This document shows positions 26,373 through 34,167 of a stretch of 40,309 bases of DNA, piece after piece. Position 1 is the first letter of the stretch; every line of letters starts with the position of its first letter. The position numbers and the translations under genes are program-made. The notes below the pieces were generated by a model that saw only the letters and a list, made by a program, of their open reading frames with translations, did no database searches and was not told the DNA's origin. Source of the DNA: a bacterium (lineage in GTDB: Bacteria > Arandabacterota > Arandabacteria > Arandabacterales > Arandabacteraceae); assembly GCA_025774845.1 (NCBI GenBank), contig JALGZP010000014.1:1-40309 (forward strand). The letters run 5' to 3'.

Positions 26373-26852
26373 ATGAGATCTCTTGCGCTCACTTTGACAG
26401 CTCTCGTTGTGATGACACTCGCCGGTTGTGATGTTGGAGACCCGTGCAGGACGCGCTGCGATTCCAATGATCCTCAGGATATCATCATATTCGATGCCCT
26501 CGATGACGTCGATCTGTATGCAGATGACCTGACCATCAAAGAGATAGGCCTTGCCGGAGGTATCCTCTATTTCAAGGTCGAGTATGCGGGAGGTTGCAGG
26601 GACCACAGGTTTGATCTCTACGGATTGAATGCTTTTCTCGAGTCCGATCCACCGCAGGCATCGGTGTACCTGTCGCACAATGCTGACGGTGATGACTGCG
26701 AAGCGATCATAACGAGTGAGTTGGAATTCAGTTTGGTGCCGCTCAAAGAGGAATACGAACGGGGTCACGACGATGGCGGTCCCATGCTGCTTCGGATTTT
26801 CGCACCGGGTGCTACGGTCCCGATCCAGCCGTTGCTGCTGTATACATTCTGA
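26373..26852 (+). CDS. Lipoprotein of unknown function
   Basis: The protein has 159 residues from ATG 26373, chosen because AAGGAGG lies just before it and the product then begins with a clean lipoprotein signal (MRSLALTLTALVVMTLAGC). The longer in-frame version adds 24 residues before the signal and is unlikely. After the lipidated Cys come CRTRC, a long acidic beta-rich segment (FDALDDVDLYADDLTIKEIGLAGGILYFKVEYAGGCRDH shown only as described here in parts) and a short C-terminal hydrophobic end. The pattern FDLYGLNAFLESDPPQA followed by LSHNADGDDCEA suggests a small beta-sandwich with a disulfide, as in several lipoproteins of unknown role. It should be attached to the outer membrane. No specific family is recognised. 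Confidence 0.75.
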   Translation: MRSLALTLTALVVMTLAGCDVGDPCRTRCDSNDPQDIIIFDALDDVDLYADDLTIKEIGLAGGILYFKVEYAGGCRDHRFDLYGLNAFLESDPPQASVYLSHNADGDDCEAIITSELEFSLVPLKEEYERGHDDGGPMLLRIFAPGATVPIQPLLLYTF

Positions 26853-26859
26853 CCGGAAT

Positions 26860-27462
26860 CTACCTGAACATCATTCGTATCTCGCCCCAGGTCGTCTTCT
26901 GAGTACCGCAGAGACAGCAGGGATCGTCGCCGGGGAAACCACAGACACCGGCACTATACCCGCCCAGGGGGACATCATTCATCCCATCGCAATCCGTGGT
27001 GCCGATGAATCCCGTACCGGGGTGCTCTGTCGGGGCAGCTACACCGCCGAATCCCTGGATATCGAGCCAGGCGTATCCGGGTATGATGACCGCTTCCTGC
27101 AGGCAACTCGACCACTGGTGCGAGATCCCATCTCCGGGAGAGACGATATCTCCAGTTATGACGTCACCGCCGCACGCCGTGTAGACACAGTTCCCCCAGG
27201 TTGCGGGCCACGTGAGCCCATACTCCACAGCAGTCACCTCGACAAGATCGAAGAAGACAGGAAACGCATCGATTTCGCCGCACCCGGGATACGTATGGAT
27301 GATCTCCGGGCACTGCGTGATGACAGGGAAGTTCTCACTGCACGACCTGGTCTCGTGAGGCAGGATGTGAAGCCCGACCTTGTGGTGTCCATTCATACCG
27401 GCAAAGCCGGCTGCGGCCAGCAGTAGACACAACATCGCCGCCAGGACGAAGACCCTCGACAT
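26860..27462 (-). CDS. Secreted Cys-containing protein of unknown function, ending in a TTW motif
   Basis: The product is a 200-residue exported protein: MSRVFVLAAMLCLLLAAAGFAG is a signal peptide. ATG 27462 is chosen because AAAGGGG precedes it and because a strong promoter occupies 27524-27552, where a longer in-frame start would lie. The mature part contains about 14 Cys, a VFFDLVEVTAVEYGLTWPATWG stretch split here by description, and motifs GDIVSPGDGISHQW and GTGFIGTTDCDGMNDVPLGG; I recall similar hypothetical proteins in Eisenbacteria-type genomes. The last residues, TTWGEIRMMFR, closely resemble the end of the beta-helix protein at 36372 (TTWSSIKAIYR). Tail-to-tail with the lipoprotein gene, 7 bp apart. 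Function unknown. Confidence 0.8.
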   Translation of the reverse strand: MSRVFVLAAMLCLLLAAAGFAGMNGHHKVGLHILPHETRSCSENFPVITQCPEIIHTYPGCGEIDAFPVFFDLVEVTAVEYGLTWPATWGNCVYTACGGDVITGDIVSPGDGISHQWSSCLQEAVIIPGYAWLDIQGFGGVAAPTEHPGTGFIGTTDCDGMNDVPLGGYSAGVCGFPGDDPCCLCGTQKTTWGEIRMMFR

Positions 27463-27523
27463 ATGGATTTCCCCTTTCGTGAGCGTCCCGGCTCGCGACT
27501 CTTTTACACTGCGGTCCTTTGGT

Positions 27524-27552
27524 ATTATACTACACGCGGCCTTAATTCTCAA
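27524..27552 (-). promoter_or_regulatory. Strong sigma-70 promoter candidate of the secreted Cys-containing protein gene
   Basis: On the minus strand TTGAGA (27547-27552), a 17-bp spacer and TATAAT (27524-27529) form a near-consensus promoter. The start near 27517 gives a ~55-nt leader before ATG 27462, and argues against any start upstream of that. Confidence 0.75.
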
Positions 27553-27628
27553 GCCATGAAGCGCCGTCAGGTGTTATCATGAGTCGCATTGAGAAGCGTT
27601 CGACAGAGAAAGCTCCGTGAGGTTTGCT

Positions 27629-28447
27629 ATGCGCAGTGTTCTCAAGACACTGGTTTCGATAGTCCTCGTGCTCCTGGCGGTAGCTCTCATCTACTCACGC
27701 TACCGCTCGAAGCCCGCAGAGATGGCGCTGCCGTCATCAGGCCTGCCGGTATACACATACAAGCTCGTAAACACCTATCCGCACGACCCCGGCGCTTTCA
27801 CCCAGGGGCTCGTCTTCGAGAACGGTTTTCTTTATGAAAGTACGGGCATCGAGGGGGAGTCGACACTCCGCAAGGTCGAACTCGAGACCGGGATGGTCGT
27901 AAAGGTGCACAGGCTGCCTGACGAGCTCTTCGGCGAGGGGATTACGATCTTTGGAGAAAGAATCGTCCAGCTGACATATACATCCCGTGTCGGATTCGTG
28001 TATGACAGGGCCACGTTTGAGCTGCTGCGTGAATTCGCCTACCCTACTCAGGGTTGGGGTATAACCCACGATGGAACCCACCTGATCATGAGTGACGGTA
28101 CATCAGAATTACATTTCCTTGACCCGGAGAGTCTCGAAGAAGTAGGCACAATACAGGTCCACGCCGACGGCATACCGGTCGAAGGGCTTAACGAACTTGA
28201 GTTCGTCAGGGGAGAGATTCTCGCCAATGTAAGACCGACGCACCGGATAGCGAGGATATCACCCTCGACCGGGGAGGTGACCGGGTGGATCGATCTTAAG
28301 TGGCTCAGGAGCTCGCAGGATCCCGGCGGGAAGTGGGGCATACTCAACGGAATCGCCTATGACAGTCAGAATGACCGGCTCTTCATCACCGGTAAGCACT
28401 GGCCGAAGATTTTCGAAATTGACGTGATGCCTCTTGAAAGATACTAG
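27629..28447 (+). CDS. Glutaminyl-peptide cyclotransferase (glutamine cyclotransferase family)
   Basis: The enzyme has 272 residues from ATG 27629 (GTGAGG seven bases upstream); a GTG at 27617 would add four residues. An N-terminal membrane anchor (LKTLVSIVLVLLAVALIYS) places the five-bladed propeller in the periplasm. Family motifs run throughout: YPHDPGAFTQGLVFENGFLYEST, GESTLRKVEL, QGWGITHDG, LIMSDGT, LNELEFVRGEILANV, WGILNGIAYD and LFITGKHWPKIFEI. It converts N-terminal Gln of exported peptides or proteins to pyroglutamate, which protects them from aminopeptidases; this suits a cell exporting many proteins. Its stop overlaps, tail to tail, the stop of the histidine kinase gene. Confidence 0.93.
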   Translation: MRSVLKTLVSIVLVLLAVALIYSRYRSKPAEMALPSSGLPVYTYKLVNTYPHDPGAFTQGLVFENGFLYESTGIEGESTLRKVELETGMVVKVHRLPDELFGEGITIFGERIVQLTYTSRVGFVYDRATFELLREFAYPTQGWGITHDGTHLIMSDGTSELHFLDPESLEEVGTIQVHADGIPVEGLNELEFVRGEILANVRPTHRIARISPSTGEVTGWIDLKWLRSSQDPGGKWGILNGIAYDSQNDRLFITGKHWPKIFEIDVMPLERY

Positions 28448-30018
28448 GCGGCGGGTTTGAGAGGCAGTTTCACTGTAAACACGGTCCCCTCTGAAGGTAC
28501 ACTCTCGAAGCTGATTGATCCACCCGACGCCTCGACCATTGACTTGGTGATCGAAAGCCCGAGCCCCAGGCCACGCATCTCTGCACCATCCTTAGTTGTG
28601 AAGAACGGTTCAAAAATACGATCTGCGATCTCTTCTGGGATACCCCGGCCCCGGTCGGTTACAGTGATCGTCACCGAACCATCATCTGCGGTCAAAACCA
28701 CACTCACACTGCCACCGGGTTCTGAGGCGTCTATTGCATTGCTCACGACATTGAACAGAATCTGATTTGCATAGCCCACCGGTATGAACGCAATTACTGG
28801 TGCTTCCGGAACACTGGTTTCCAGGCTTATGTCACTCGGACGGCTGCTGCTTTCAAGCAGCGAGACAACATCGCGCAGAACATCACCAATCGCGATCTCC
28901 CTCGGTTCTTTTCTGTCAGGGCTGTAAAGATCGAACATCCGCCGCACAACGACCGCAATCCGGTCGATCTCACTCTCAATCCGCCCAACGTAGGCGTAAT
29001 GGGGATGCTCCTTTTCCACGATGTCTTTTACGAGCAGGAAGGAGTTCTTGATTCCGGCAAGCGGATTGTTGATCTCGTGGGCGATTTTGGCTGCCATCCG
29101 ACCGGTCGCAGCCAGTTTCTCGCTCTCCACCTGTTGTTTTTGGAGCTCGCGAATCTGAGCAGTCCGGTCTTCCACCATTAACTCAAGCTCCTTACTGTAA
29201 CGCTGGAGTTGTTCCCGGCTTTCCCTGAGAGAATCTTCTGCAAGCTTGCGCTTTGTGATATCCTCCATGAAGCCGTTTATCCTCGTTGTTTCCCCATTCT
29301 CATCGACCATGGACGTAGTCCTGTCCCGAATCCATTTGATAGACCCGTCCCTGACCACTATCCGATATTCAAGATCCAGAGTCTTCTTCTCCCTCCGGAG
29401 AACCTCGACTTGCTGCCAGACATATTCACGATCATCGGGGTGAATCAGATTCCCGAAGAGCTCTGGATCGTCCATAAATTCCTGTGCAGAGTAACCGGTG
29501 AGCTCCACCACCCACCCTGACGTAAAGAGGTTGGTCGAGTGCTCGTCCGGAAGGGCCGAGTAAACCATCACCGGAATGTTCTCCGCCACCAACCTGTACT
29601 TCTCCTCACTTGCTCTGAGGGCATCCTCGGCTCGCTTTCGGCCAGTGATGTCACGCAGTACCTCGATCTTGCTGATGCTGCCATCCGGATTACGAAGCGG
29701 GGTGTCGATCAGCTCGTAGGTCCTGCCGTTCCTGGAGCAATACCATTCTCTCCAGACCGTCTTACCCTCGGAGACTGCAGGACCGGGACATCCGTCACAG
29801 ACCTTTGTATTATTCTCGAAGTACTCGTAGCACTTGCGTCCCTGCCACAGTCCGAAGATGTCCTCAAGAACCTTGTTGGCAAACAGAATCTCGTATTGCT
29901 CGTTGACGACGTTCACCCCATCCTTGATCTCGTTGAAGATACTGAGTCCCGAGATTACCTCGGAGATCTCTTCGCGTTGTTTCTCCAGTTCCCTACCCGA
30001 AGGCTTCTTACCACCCAT
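28444..30018 (-). CDS. Soluble PAS-domain sensor histidine kinase
   Basis: The 524-residue kinase starts at ATG 30018, which has GGGAGG seven bases upstream; a TTG five codons earlier lies on the ribosome-binding site and is rejected. No membrane segment is visible, so it senses in the cytoplasm. PAS1 (~25-135) contains a CDGC pair that could hold a redox or metal group, PAS2 with PAC covers ~145-270, a coiled coil ~270-300, then HisKA with His314 in KIAHEINNPLAGIKNSF. The ATPase domain has N-box NVVSNAIDASEPGG, DRGRGIPEEI, FEPFFTTK and GLGLGLSITKSMVEASGG. All catalytic parts are intact. No response regulator lies nearby, so it is an orphan kinase; its signal and partner are unknown. Confidence 0.93.
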   Translation of the reverse strand: MGGKKPSGRELEKQREEISEVISGLSIFNEIKDGVNVVNEQYEILFANKVLEDIFGLWQGRKCYEYFENNTKVCDGCPGPAVSEGKTVWREWYCSRNGRTYELIDTPLRNPDGSISKIEVLRDITGRKRAEDALRASEEKYRLVAENIPVMVYSALPDEHSTNLFTSGWVVELTGYSAQEFMDDPELFGNLIHPDDREYVWQQVEVLRREKKTLDLEYRIVVRDGSIKWIRDRTTSMVDENGETTRINGFMEDITKRKLAEDSLRESREQLQRYSKELELMVEDRTAQIRELQKQQVESEKLAATGRMAAKIAHEINNPLAGIKNSFLLVKDIVEKEHPHYAYVGRIESEIDRIAVVVRRMFDLYSPDRKEPREIAIGDVLRDVVSLLESSSRPSDISLETSVPEAPVIAFIPVGYANQILFNVVSNAIDASEPGGSVSVVLTADDGSVTITVTDRGRGIPEEIADRIFEPFFTTKDGAEMRGLGLGLSITKSMVEASGGSISFESVPSEGTVFTVKLPLKPAA

Positions 30019-30273
30019 GATTGCCTCCCTCAAGACCGGATTCGTAACCGTGGAAAGGGTGTGTTTGAATCACCGATGGGGCCTCAAATATCGGACGTCC
30101 TGCGTAGCGAACTGGCTTCCCGTATCCCTCCATAGTACCTCGCTCTTTAATTAAGGTTACTATGCAAGTGACACAGACAGTCGCACAGGTGCCTAAAACT
30201 GTCTCTGCACCCGCAGGATAGCACTCTGGATCGATTTGTCAAGCTCAAGGCGAAAGCCAAACCGAGAGGCGGG
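30019..30273. other. Intergenic region upstream of the kinase gene
   Basis: About 255 bp between two minus-strand genes. I see no further gene. It should contain the kinase promoter, but no hexamer pair is good enough to name, and no T-run terminator follows the repeat-protein gene. Confidence 0.3.
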
Positions 30274-32919
30274 TTACCAGTCCAGCAGTATGATCTTTCC
30301 GGTCCGGCGTGAAACATCCGTCTGCAGGCGGCAGAAATAAAGCCCGGGTGCGACAGGCCTGCCGTTGAAAGATCCGGCATCCCATCCGATATCGTGCAGT
30401 CCTGCTTCACAGAATCCATCAAGCAGGGTCTTAACGAGGCGGCCTTCGACATCGTAAACTCTCAGGGATACCCGCTCGCGTTCTGAGAGAGAGAAGCGCA
30501 CCGTCACTGATCCACGCGCCGGATTCGGGAAGCTGCGGAGTAGATAGGTCTGCTCGCGGCCTCCGCCGTCATGAGGAGTACCCGCCCGGGGATCGTAGAA
30601 GTTGGCCCATATGCGGTGACTCCCATAGTCCGGAGGAACAGTCAGTGATGCATAAGCTATAAGAACCAGTCCATAGGATGAAGAACACACAGTGGGAACC
30701 ATCTGGTCATGGTCCGCAGTAGAAACCGCAATACCCGACGGGTCGAGCACGGTTCCATCCGTATCAACATCGGTCCCGTATATGTTGTAGTCGGTGGATG
30801 AGCGACCGTCCTGCCAGATGACAAGGTAGTTTCTCTCATCAAAGGCTATAGCCGGGTAGAGCTGATCACCGGCCGCACCTGAAGCAAGAACTCCTGCAGG
30901 GTCAGTTACCGACCCATCGGTACCCACTCTCGACAGGTAGATGTCGTAGTTGGAGCTGGCGCGTTTATCCTGCCATGCAACAACATAGTTCGTCCCATCA
31001 AAAGCAAGCGCCGGGTATTCCTGGGCAAGCGAGGCACCCGATATCTGGATACCCGTGCTGTCAAGCACCGTCCCGCCGGTTGTAACCCGGGTTCCGTAGA
31101 TATCGTTGTAGACATTCCGGGCGTCTTGCCAGACGACCAGGTAATTGGTACCGTCAAAGCCTACGGCGGGCTGTCCCTGGTTACGGTTTGCATCCGATAC
31201 CGCCACGCCGGCCGGGTCAAGTACCGTCCCCGATACAGTAATGCGTGCTCCGTAGATATCGGTGTAAAAGCCGTTCCGGTTGTCCTGCCATGTGACAAGA
31301 TAATTGATGCCGTCAAAGGCAAGGGCGGGGTACTCCTGTTGATCGGCGGTTGCCGAGATGGCGATCCCTGAGGCGTTGAGTACGTTTCCATCGATATCGA
31401 TCCTGGTCGCATAGATGTCATACGAGCCGCTACGCTCATCCTGCCACACCACCAGGTAGTTGGTTCCATCAAATGCCACTGCCGGGTACAGCTCGCCGGT
31501 CGCTCGCGCCGATATCAAGATCCCGCCGGGATCAAGCACCGTCCCGTCTGGGGCAATCCGTACACCACGTATGTCATAACCGGTAGCACTTCTCCATTCG
31601 TGCCACACGGCAAGGTAATTTCCGCCGTCAAACGCGAGTTCCGGCTGGGACTGGTGAGCTGCCGCCGTGGATATGGGAAAGGCAGCCGGGTCCACACCGC
31701 TTCCGTCGGTGGCGACCCGGGTTCCATATATGTCTTTGGGCCCGTTCCGGCTGTCATGCCATGCAACAAGCCAGTTTGTGCCGTTAAAGGCCAGATCTAA
31801 AGCATACTGCTGGCTGGGATCGGTACAGATAGGCAATCCTCCAACGTCAATCACATTGCCCGCCGCATCGACGCGTGCCCCATACGCATCCCAGGTTCCA
31901 CCACCGCGGAAATCGATCCAGGTGACCATATAGTTCGAGCCATCAGAACTTGCGGAGGCAAGCTCCTGCTGATTTGCAACTGTGCACACGGCAATCCCGG
32001 CAGAATCGAGCACCGTGCCCACGGGTGTCAGGCGCGCGGCGTATACATCACGTGAGGTCGCACCCGGCTCATCATCCCAGACTACAAGGTAGTTTGTACC
32101 GTTGAATGTTATGTCCGCATTGAGTTCATCGGTGATCGACGCAGAGACCACGATGCCGCCTGGATCAAGCACCGACCCGTCGACGGCCACCCGTGCTCCG
32201 TAGATGTCGGCCTGGCCGCTCCGGGAGTCATGCCACACTACAAGCCAATCCGAGCCATCGGAGCTCACTGCCGGGTACTCCTGCCCGGCGGCGGAATCAC
32301 ACACCGCAATTCCGGATGCATCAATCACAGTGCCGTCAAGGGCCACCCGTGCCGCATAAATGTTCGCGTTCCCGTCACGCCAGTCGGTCCATGTCACAAG
32401 GTAGGCGGTATCCCCGAACGCTACAGAAGGATTGAGCTGGGCACTCACGGCCGTGGATATGACGAATCCGTCGGGATCTAGCACCTGGCCGTCCGCGGCC
32501 ACGCGGCTTCCATAGATATCGGACGAGCCGTTTCGTCCGTCTGTCCAGACAACGAGGTAGTTCGTGCCATCAAAGGCAATAGCGGGTTCTTCCTGGTCCT
32601 CGACCGCGGTGCAGAGGTCTAGACCCACCTCGTCAAGGACCGTTCCGTCCGCGGCCACCCTTGCACCATAGATGTCAAAGTCCGAGGTGCAGCGCTGGTC
32701 GTCCCACACAACCAGGTAATCGGTCCCATCGGACCCCACCGCCGCATTAAACTGGTTCTCCATGGCGGAGCCAATGACGGGATCGGTCCCGATATGGAAT
32801 GCCGATCCCACACTGTCAGCCGGTGCCGCCCCGGCGTCCTGGACACCGAGTGCCAGCCCGGCAAACAGCACGAGCACCAGTACTTTCAGACCAACGTGTG
32901 TCTGTGTCATAGCATACAT
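30274..32919 (-). CDS. Secreted 13-repeat surface protein with FlgD/T9SS-like C-terminal domain
   Basis: The protein has 881 residues; a start at an ATG three codons in (32910) is equally possible. A signal peptide (LVLVLFAGLALGVQDAGA) is followed by thirteen ~53-residue repeats of the pattern AFDGTNYLVVWQDxRxGxxDIYGxRVxxDGTVLDPxGIxIS. The whole array runs from about residue 57 to 740. The C-terminal domain (SFPNPARGSVTVRFSLSE, VYDVEGRLVKTLLDGF, APGLYFCRLQTD, KIILLDW) is the sorting domain seen on three other proteins in the window. The beta-strand-rich repeats probably form one or two propellers or a long solenoid, exposed on the cell surface for adhesion or carbohydrate binding; function is not demonstrable. 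The -10-like TATACT at 32929-32934 lies very close to the ATG. Confidence 0.9.
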   Translation of the reverse strand: MYAMTQTHVGLKVLVLVLFAGLALGVQDAGAAPADSVGSAFHIGTDPVIGSAMENQFNAAVGSDGTDYLVVWDDQRCTSDFDIYGARVAADGTVLDEVGLDLCTAVEDQEEPAIAFDGTNYLVVWTDGRNGSSDIYGSRVAADGQVLDPDGFVISTAVSAQLNPSVAFGDTAYLVTWTDWRDGNANIYAARVALDGTVIDASGIAVCDSAAGQEYPAVSSDGSDWLVVWHDSRSGQADIYGARVAVDGSVLDPGGIVVSASITDELNADITFNGTNYLVVWDDEPGATSRDVYAARLTPVGTVLDSAGIAVCTVANQQELASASSDGSNYMVTWIDFRGGGTWDAYGARVDAAGNVIDVGGLPICTDPSQQYALDLAFNGTNWLVAWHDSRNGPKDIYGTRVATDGSGVDPAAFPISTAAAHQSQPELAFDGGNYLAVWHEWRSATGYDIRGVRIAPDGTVLDPGGILISARATGELYPAVAFDGTNYLVVWQDERSGSYDIYATRIDIDGNVLNASGIAISATADQQEYPALAFDGINYLVTWQDNRNGFYTDIYGARITVSGTVLDPAGVAVSDANRNQGQPAVGFDGTNYLVVWQDARNVYNDIYGTRVTTGGTVLDSTGIQISGASLAQEYPALAFDGTNYVVAWQDKRASSNYDIYLSRVGTDGSVTDPAGVLASGAAGDQLYPAIAFDERNYLVIWQDGRSSTDYNIYGTDVDTDGTVLDPSGIAVSTADHDQMVPTVCSSSYGLVLIAYASLTVPPDYGSHRIWANFYDPRAGTPHDGGGREQTYLLRSFPNPARGSVTVRFSLSERERVSLRVYDVEGRLVKTLLDGFCEAGLHDIGWDAGSFNGRPVAPGLYFCRLQTDVSRRTGKIILLDW
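30690..32750 (-). repeat. Thirteen degenerate tandem repeats of ~159 bp within the surface-protein gene
   Basis: The coding repeats are defined by NYLVVWQD-type and DIYGxRV-type strands. Copies diverge at the DNA level but keep the reading frame and period (12 to 13 repeats in ~2060 bp). End positions are approximate. Copies towards the C-terminus (repeats 9-12) look the most alike, suggesting recent expansion there. Confidence 0.8.
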
Positions 32920-33030
32920 TTCACATCCAGTATACCATAATCAGAGCGTTATTGCGAGCAAATCCTTTGGGGGATCGGGCCCCGCGGGGGCCGGCCGAAT
33001 TGTGCGTATTGTAGGCCATTTGCAACAGCG

Positions 33031-33060
33031 AGCCCTCCCTGGCTCCCGTCAAGGAGGGCT
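33031..33060. repeat. GC-rich hairpin downstream of the small secreted protein gene
   Basis: AGCCCTCC (33031-33038) and GGAGGGCT (33053-33060) are perfect inverted arms around a 14-nt loop, ~60 bp after the minus-strand stop at 33118. It may end or stabilise that transcript, but no T-run follows, so a classical terminator cannot be claimed. Confidence 0.4.
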
Positions 33061-33117
33061 ATTCGCTGCCGTCTCCGGGGAGTCAGCTATCCCCGGAAAT
33101 TCAAGTCCGACACGCCT

Positions 33118-33663
33118 CTAGAAGTCGGTGTCGTCGAACGTGATGAGATCGAATTCAAACAGGTACTCGGTCGGATTCCATCCGATCATCTCATTCATGA
33201 AGCAATCCACGTCATCGGCAAGGACCAGCCAGATCTTCGCACCGTCAGGGTAATTCCCGTCGGCTATGTCCGGAAGGTCCCCGGTATCCACGTCTGCCAT
33301 GATGTGCACGTTCCCGTCAAAATCCGCAGTACCCTCACCGAGGCAGATCAGGTCCGTACCGGGCCATGGATCCGGGTAGTAAATCAACGTGTAGTCCATT
33401 CCCGCCTCCAGACCGTGGCCGTTGAAGACAAAGTCAAACGTCGGGCCATAGACGTTGTACTTCAGCTTGCCCCATGCGCCGTCTTCAATGATTTCCCAAC
33501 TTGCGGGATCCTTTTCATGAAGATAAAGGTGACCGATGTGTGAGTTCCCCGCCCGACCACTCGGACCCTTCACCCGGCCGGCACTCTTCCCCAGTGCCAG
33601 ACCCGTTAGCATTGCTACAATCATCACGACTACAACTGCTGGGACCGCAACTTTCTTAAGCAT
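33118..33663 (-). CDS. Small secreted protein of unknown function
   Basis: The 181-residue protein starts behind a strong GGGAGGAGAG site. MLKKVAVPAVVVVMIVAMLTGLALG is a signal peptide. The mature part has a compact beta-rich domain with motifs HLYLHEKDPASWEIIEDGAWG, FDFVFNGHGLEAG, YTLIYYPDPWPGTDLICLG and GNVHIMADVDTG. I recall similar domains in hypothetical proteins of methanogens and uncultured bacteria, where they occur as stand-alone secreted modules. It has no sorting domain. Function unknown; transcribed with nothing obvious, although it lies on the same strand as the repeat protein 200 bp further. Confidence 0.82.
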   Translation of the reverse strand: MLKKVAVPAVVVVMIVAMLTGLALGKSAGRVKGPSGRAGNSHIGHLYLHEKDPASWEIIEDGAWGKLKYNVYGPTFDFVFNGHGLEAGMDYTLIYYPDPWPGTDLICLGEGTADFDGNVHIMADVDTGDLPDIADGNYPDGAKIWLVLADDVDCFMNEMIGWNPTEYLFEFDLITFDDTDF

Positions 33664-33828
33664 ACTCTCTCCTCCCTCGTTTGAGTCGGCTTGCTCACAA
33701 AACCCGGCTACTTCTCAAAGCATAGACATCACCACCTTCCTCAGGGGATAGTCGATGACGCATTGGAGGTATAAGGAGTCTGCCCGCGGGAGCAACATGC
33801 AGGGCATACTCCACCATCGCCCAAAACG

Positions 33829-33844
33829 GGATCCGCAAGGATCC
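33829..33844. repeat. Short hairpin with GCAA tetraloop
   Basis: GGATCC-GCAA-GGATCC forms a perfect 6-bp stem closed by a GNRA tetraloop, a stable RNA motif. It lies in an otherwise gene-free region and could be part of a leader or small RNA; chance is not excluded. Confidence 0.4.
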
Positions 33845-34096
33845 GAATTGGAGGAAAGCTATCCCGGACGGGTAGCATGAGTGCAACTCGTGTGCCACAA
33901 CACATGGCGAGGGGACAGACTCAGGTTATGCTGTGTAGCCACATAAGATAGGCTCGGCAAGAGAGGCCGGGGTGCGTTCCGGCGGCTATTCGTGTGGTGC
34001 TCTGTGCATCTTTGGAACATCGAGATCCATGCAAAACAGGTGAAAAAGGCATCGCCCAGGAGATAGAGGTGCCCGCGCTGCGGGTAGCGTTCGCTG

Positions 34097-34125
34097 ATGA
34101 CAAACGCCTTCAGATATGGTATACT
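34097..34125 (+). promoter_or_regulatory. Sigma-70 promoter candidate of the redoxin (selenoprotein) gene
   Basis: ATGACA (34097-34102) and TATACT (34120-34125) are spaced by 17 bp, each matching consensus in 5 of 6 positions. Transcription from about 34132 would give a ~36-nt leader before ATG 34168. Confidence 0.65.
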
Positions 34126-34167
34126 AGTTCTTTCGCAGGCGGCCGGCACCGCCGGAAAGATTGGACC

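Larger units (their letters stand above)
33664..34167. other. Intergenic region between divergent genes
   Basis: About 500 bp between the minus-strand secreted-protein gene and the redoxin gene. It contains a hairpin with a GNRA-type loop at 33829-33844, a short CCCGC/GCGGG hairpin at 34072-34084 and the redoxin-gene promoter at 34097-34125. The open frame from 33994 is only an upstream extension of the redoxin gene and begins before its promoter. No RNA family is recognised. Confidence 0.45.

Noticed and set aside
16805..27522. CCAAAGGACC shared by the leaders of the genes at 16745 and 27462 (minus strand)
   Set aside because: A single 10-bp match is expected by chance in 40 kb; two leaders are too few to call a regulatory site.
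33664..34096. Possible structured RNA or riboswitch upstream of the redoxin gene
   Set aside because: Several small hairpins exist, but I cannot match a known riboswitch core, and they lie upstream of the promoter for that gene.
33994..34167. Upstream extension of the redoxin gene to 33994
   Set aside because: The promoter at 34097-34125 lies inside it, and the signal peptide begins only at the ATG 34168.
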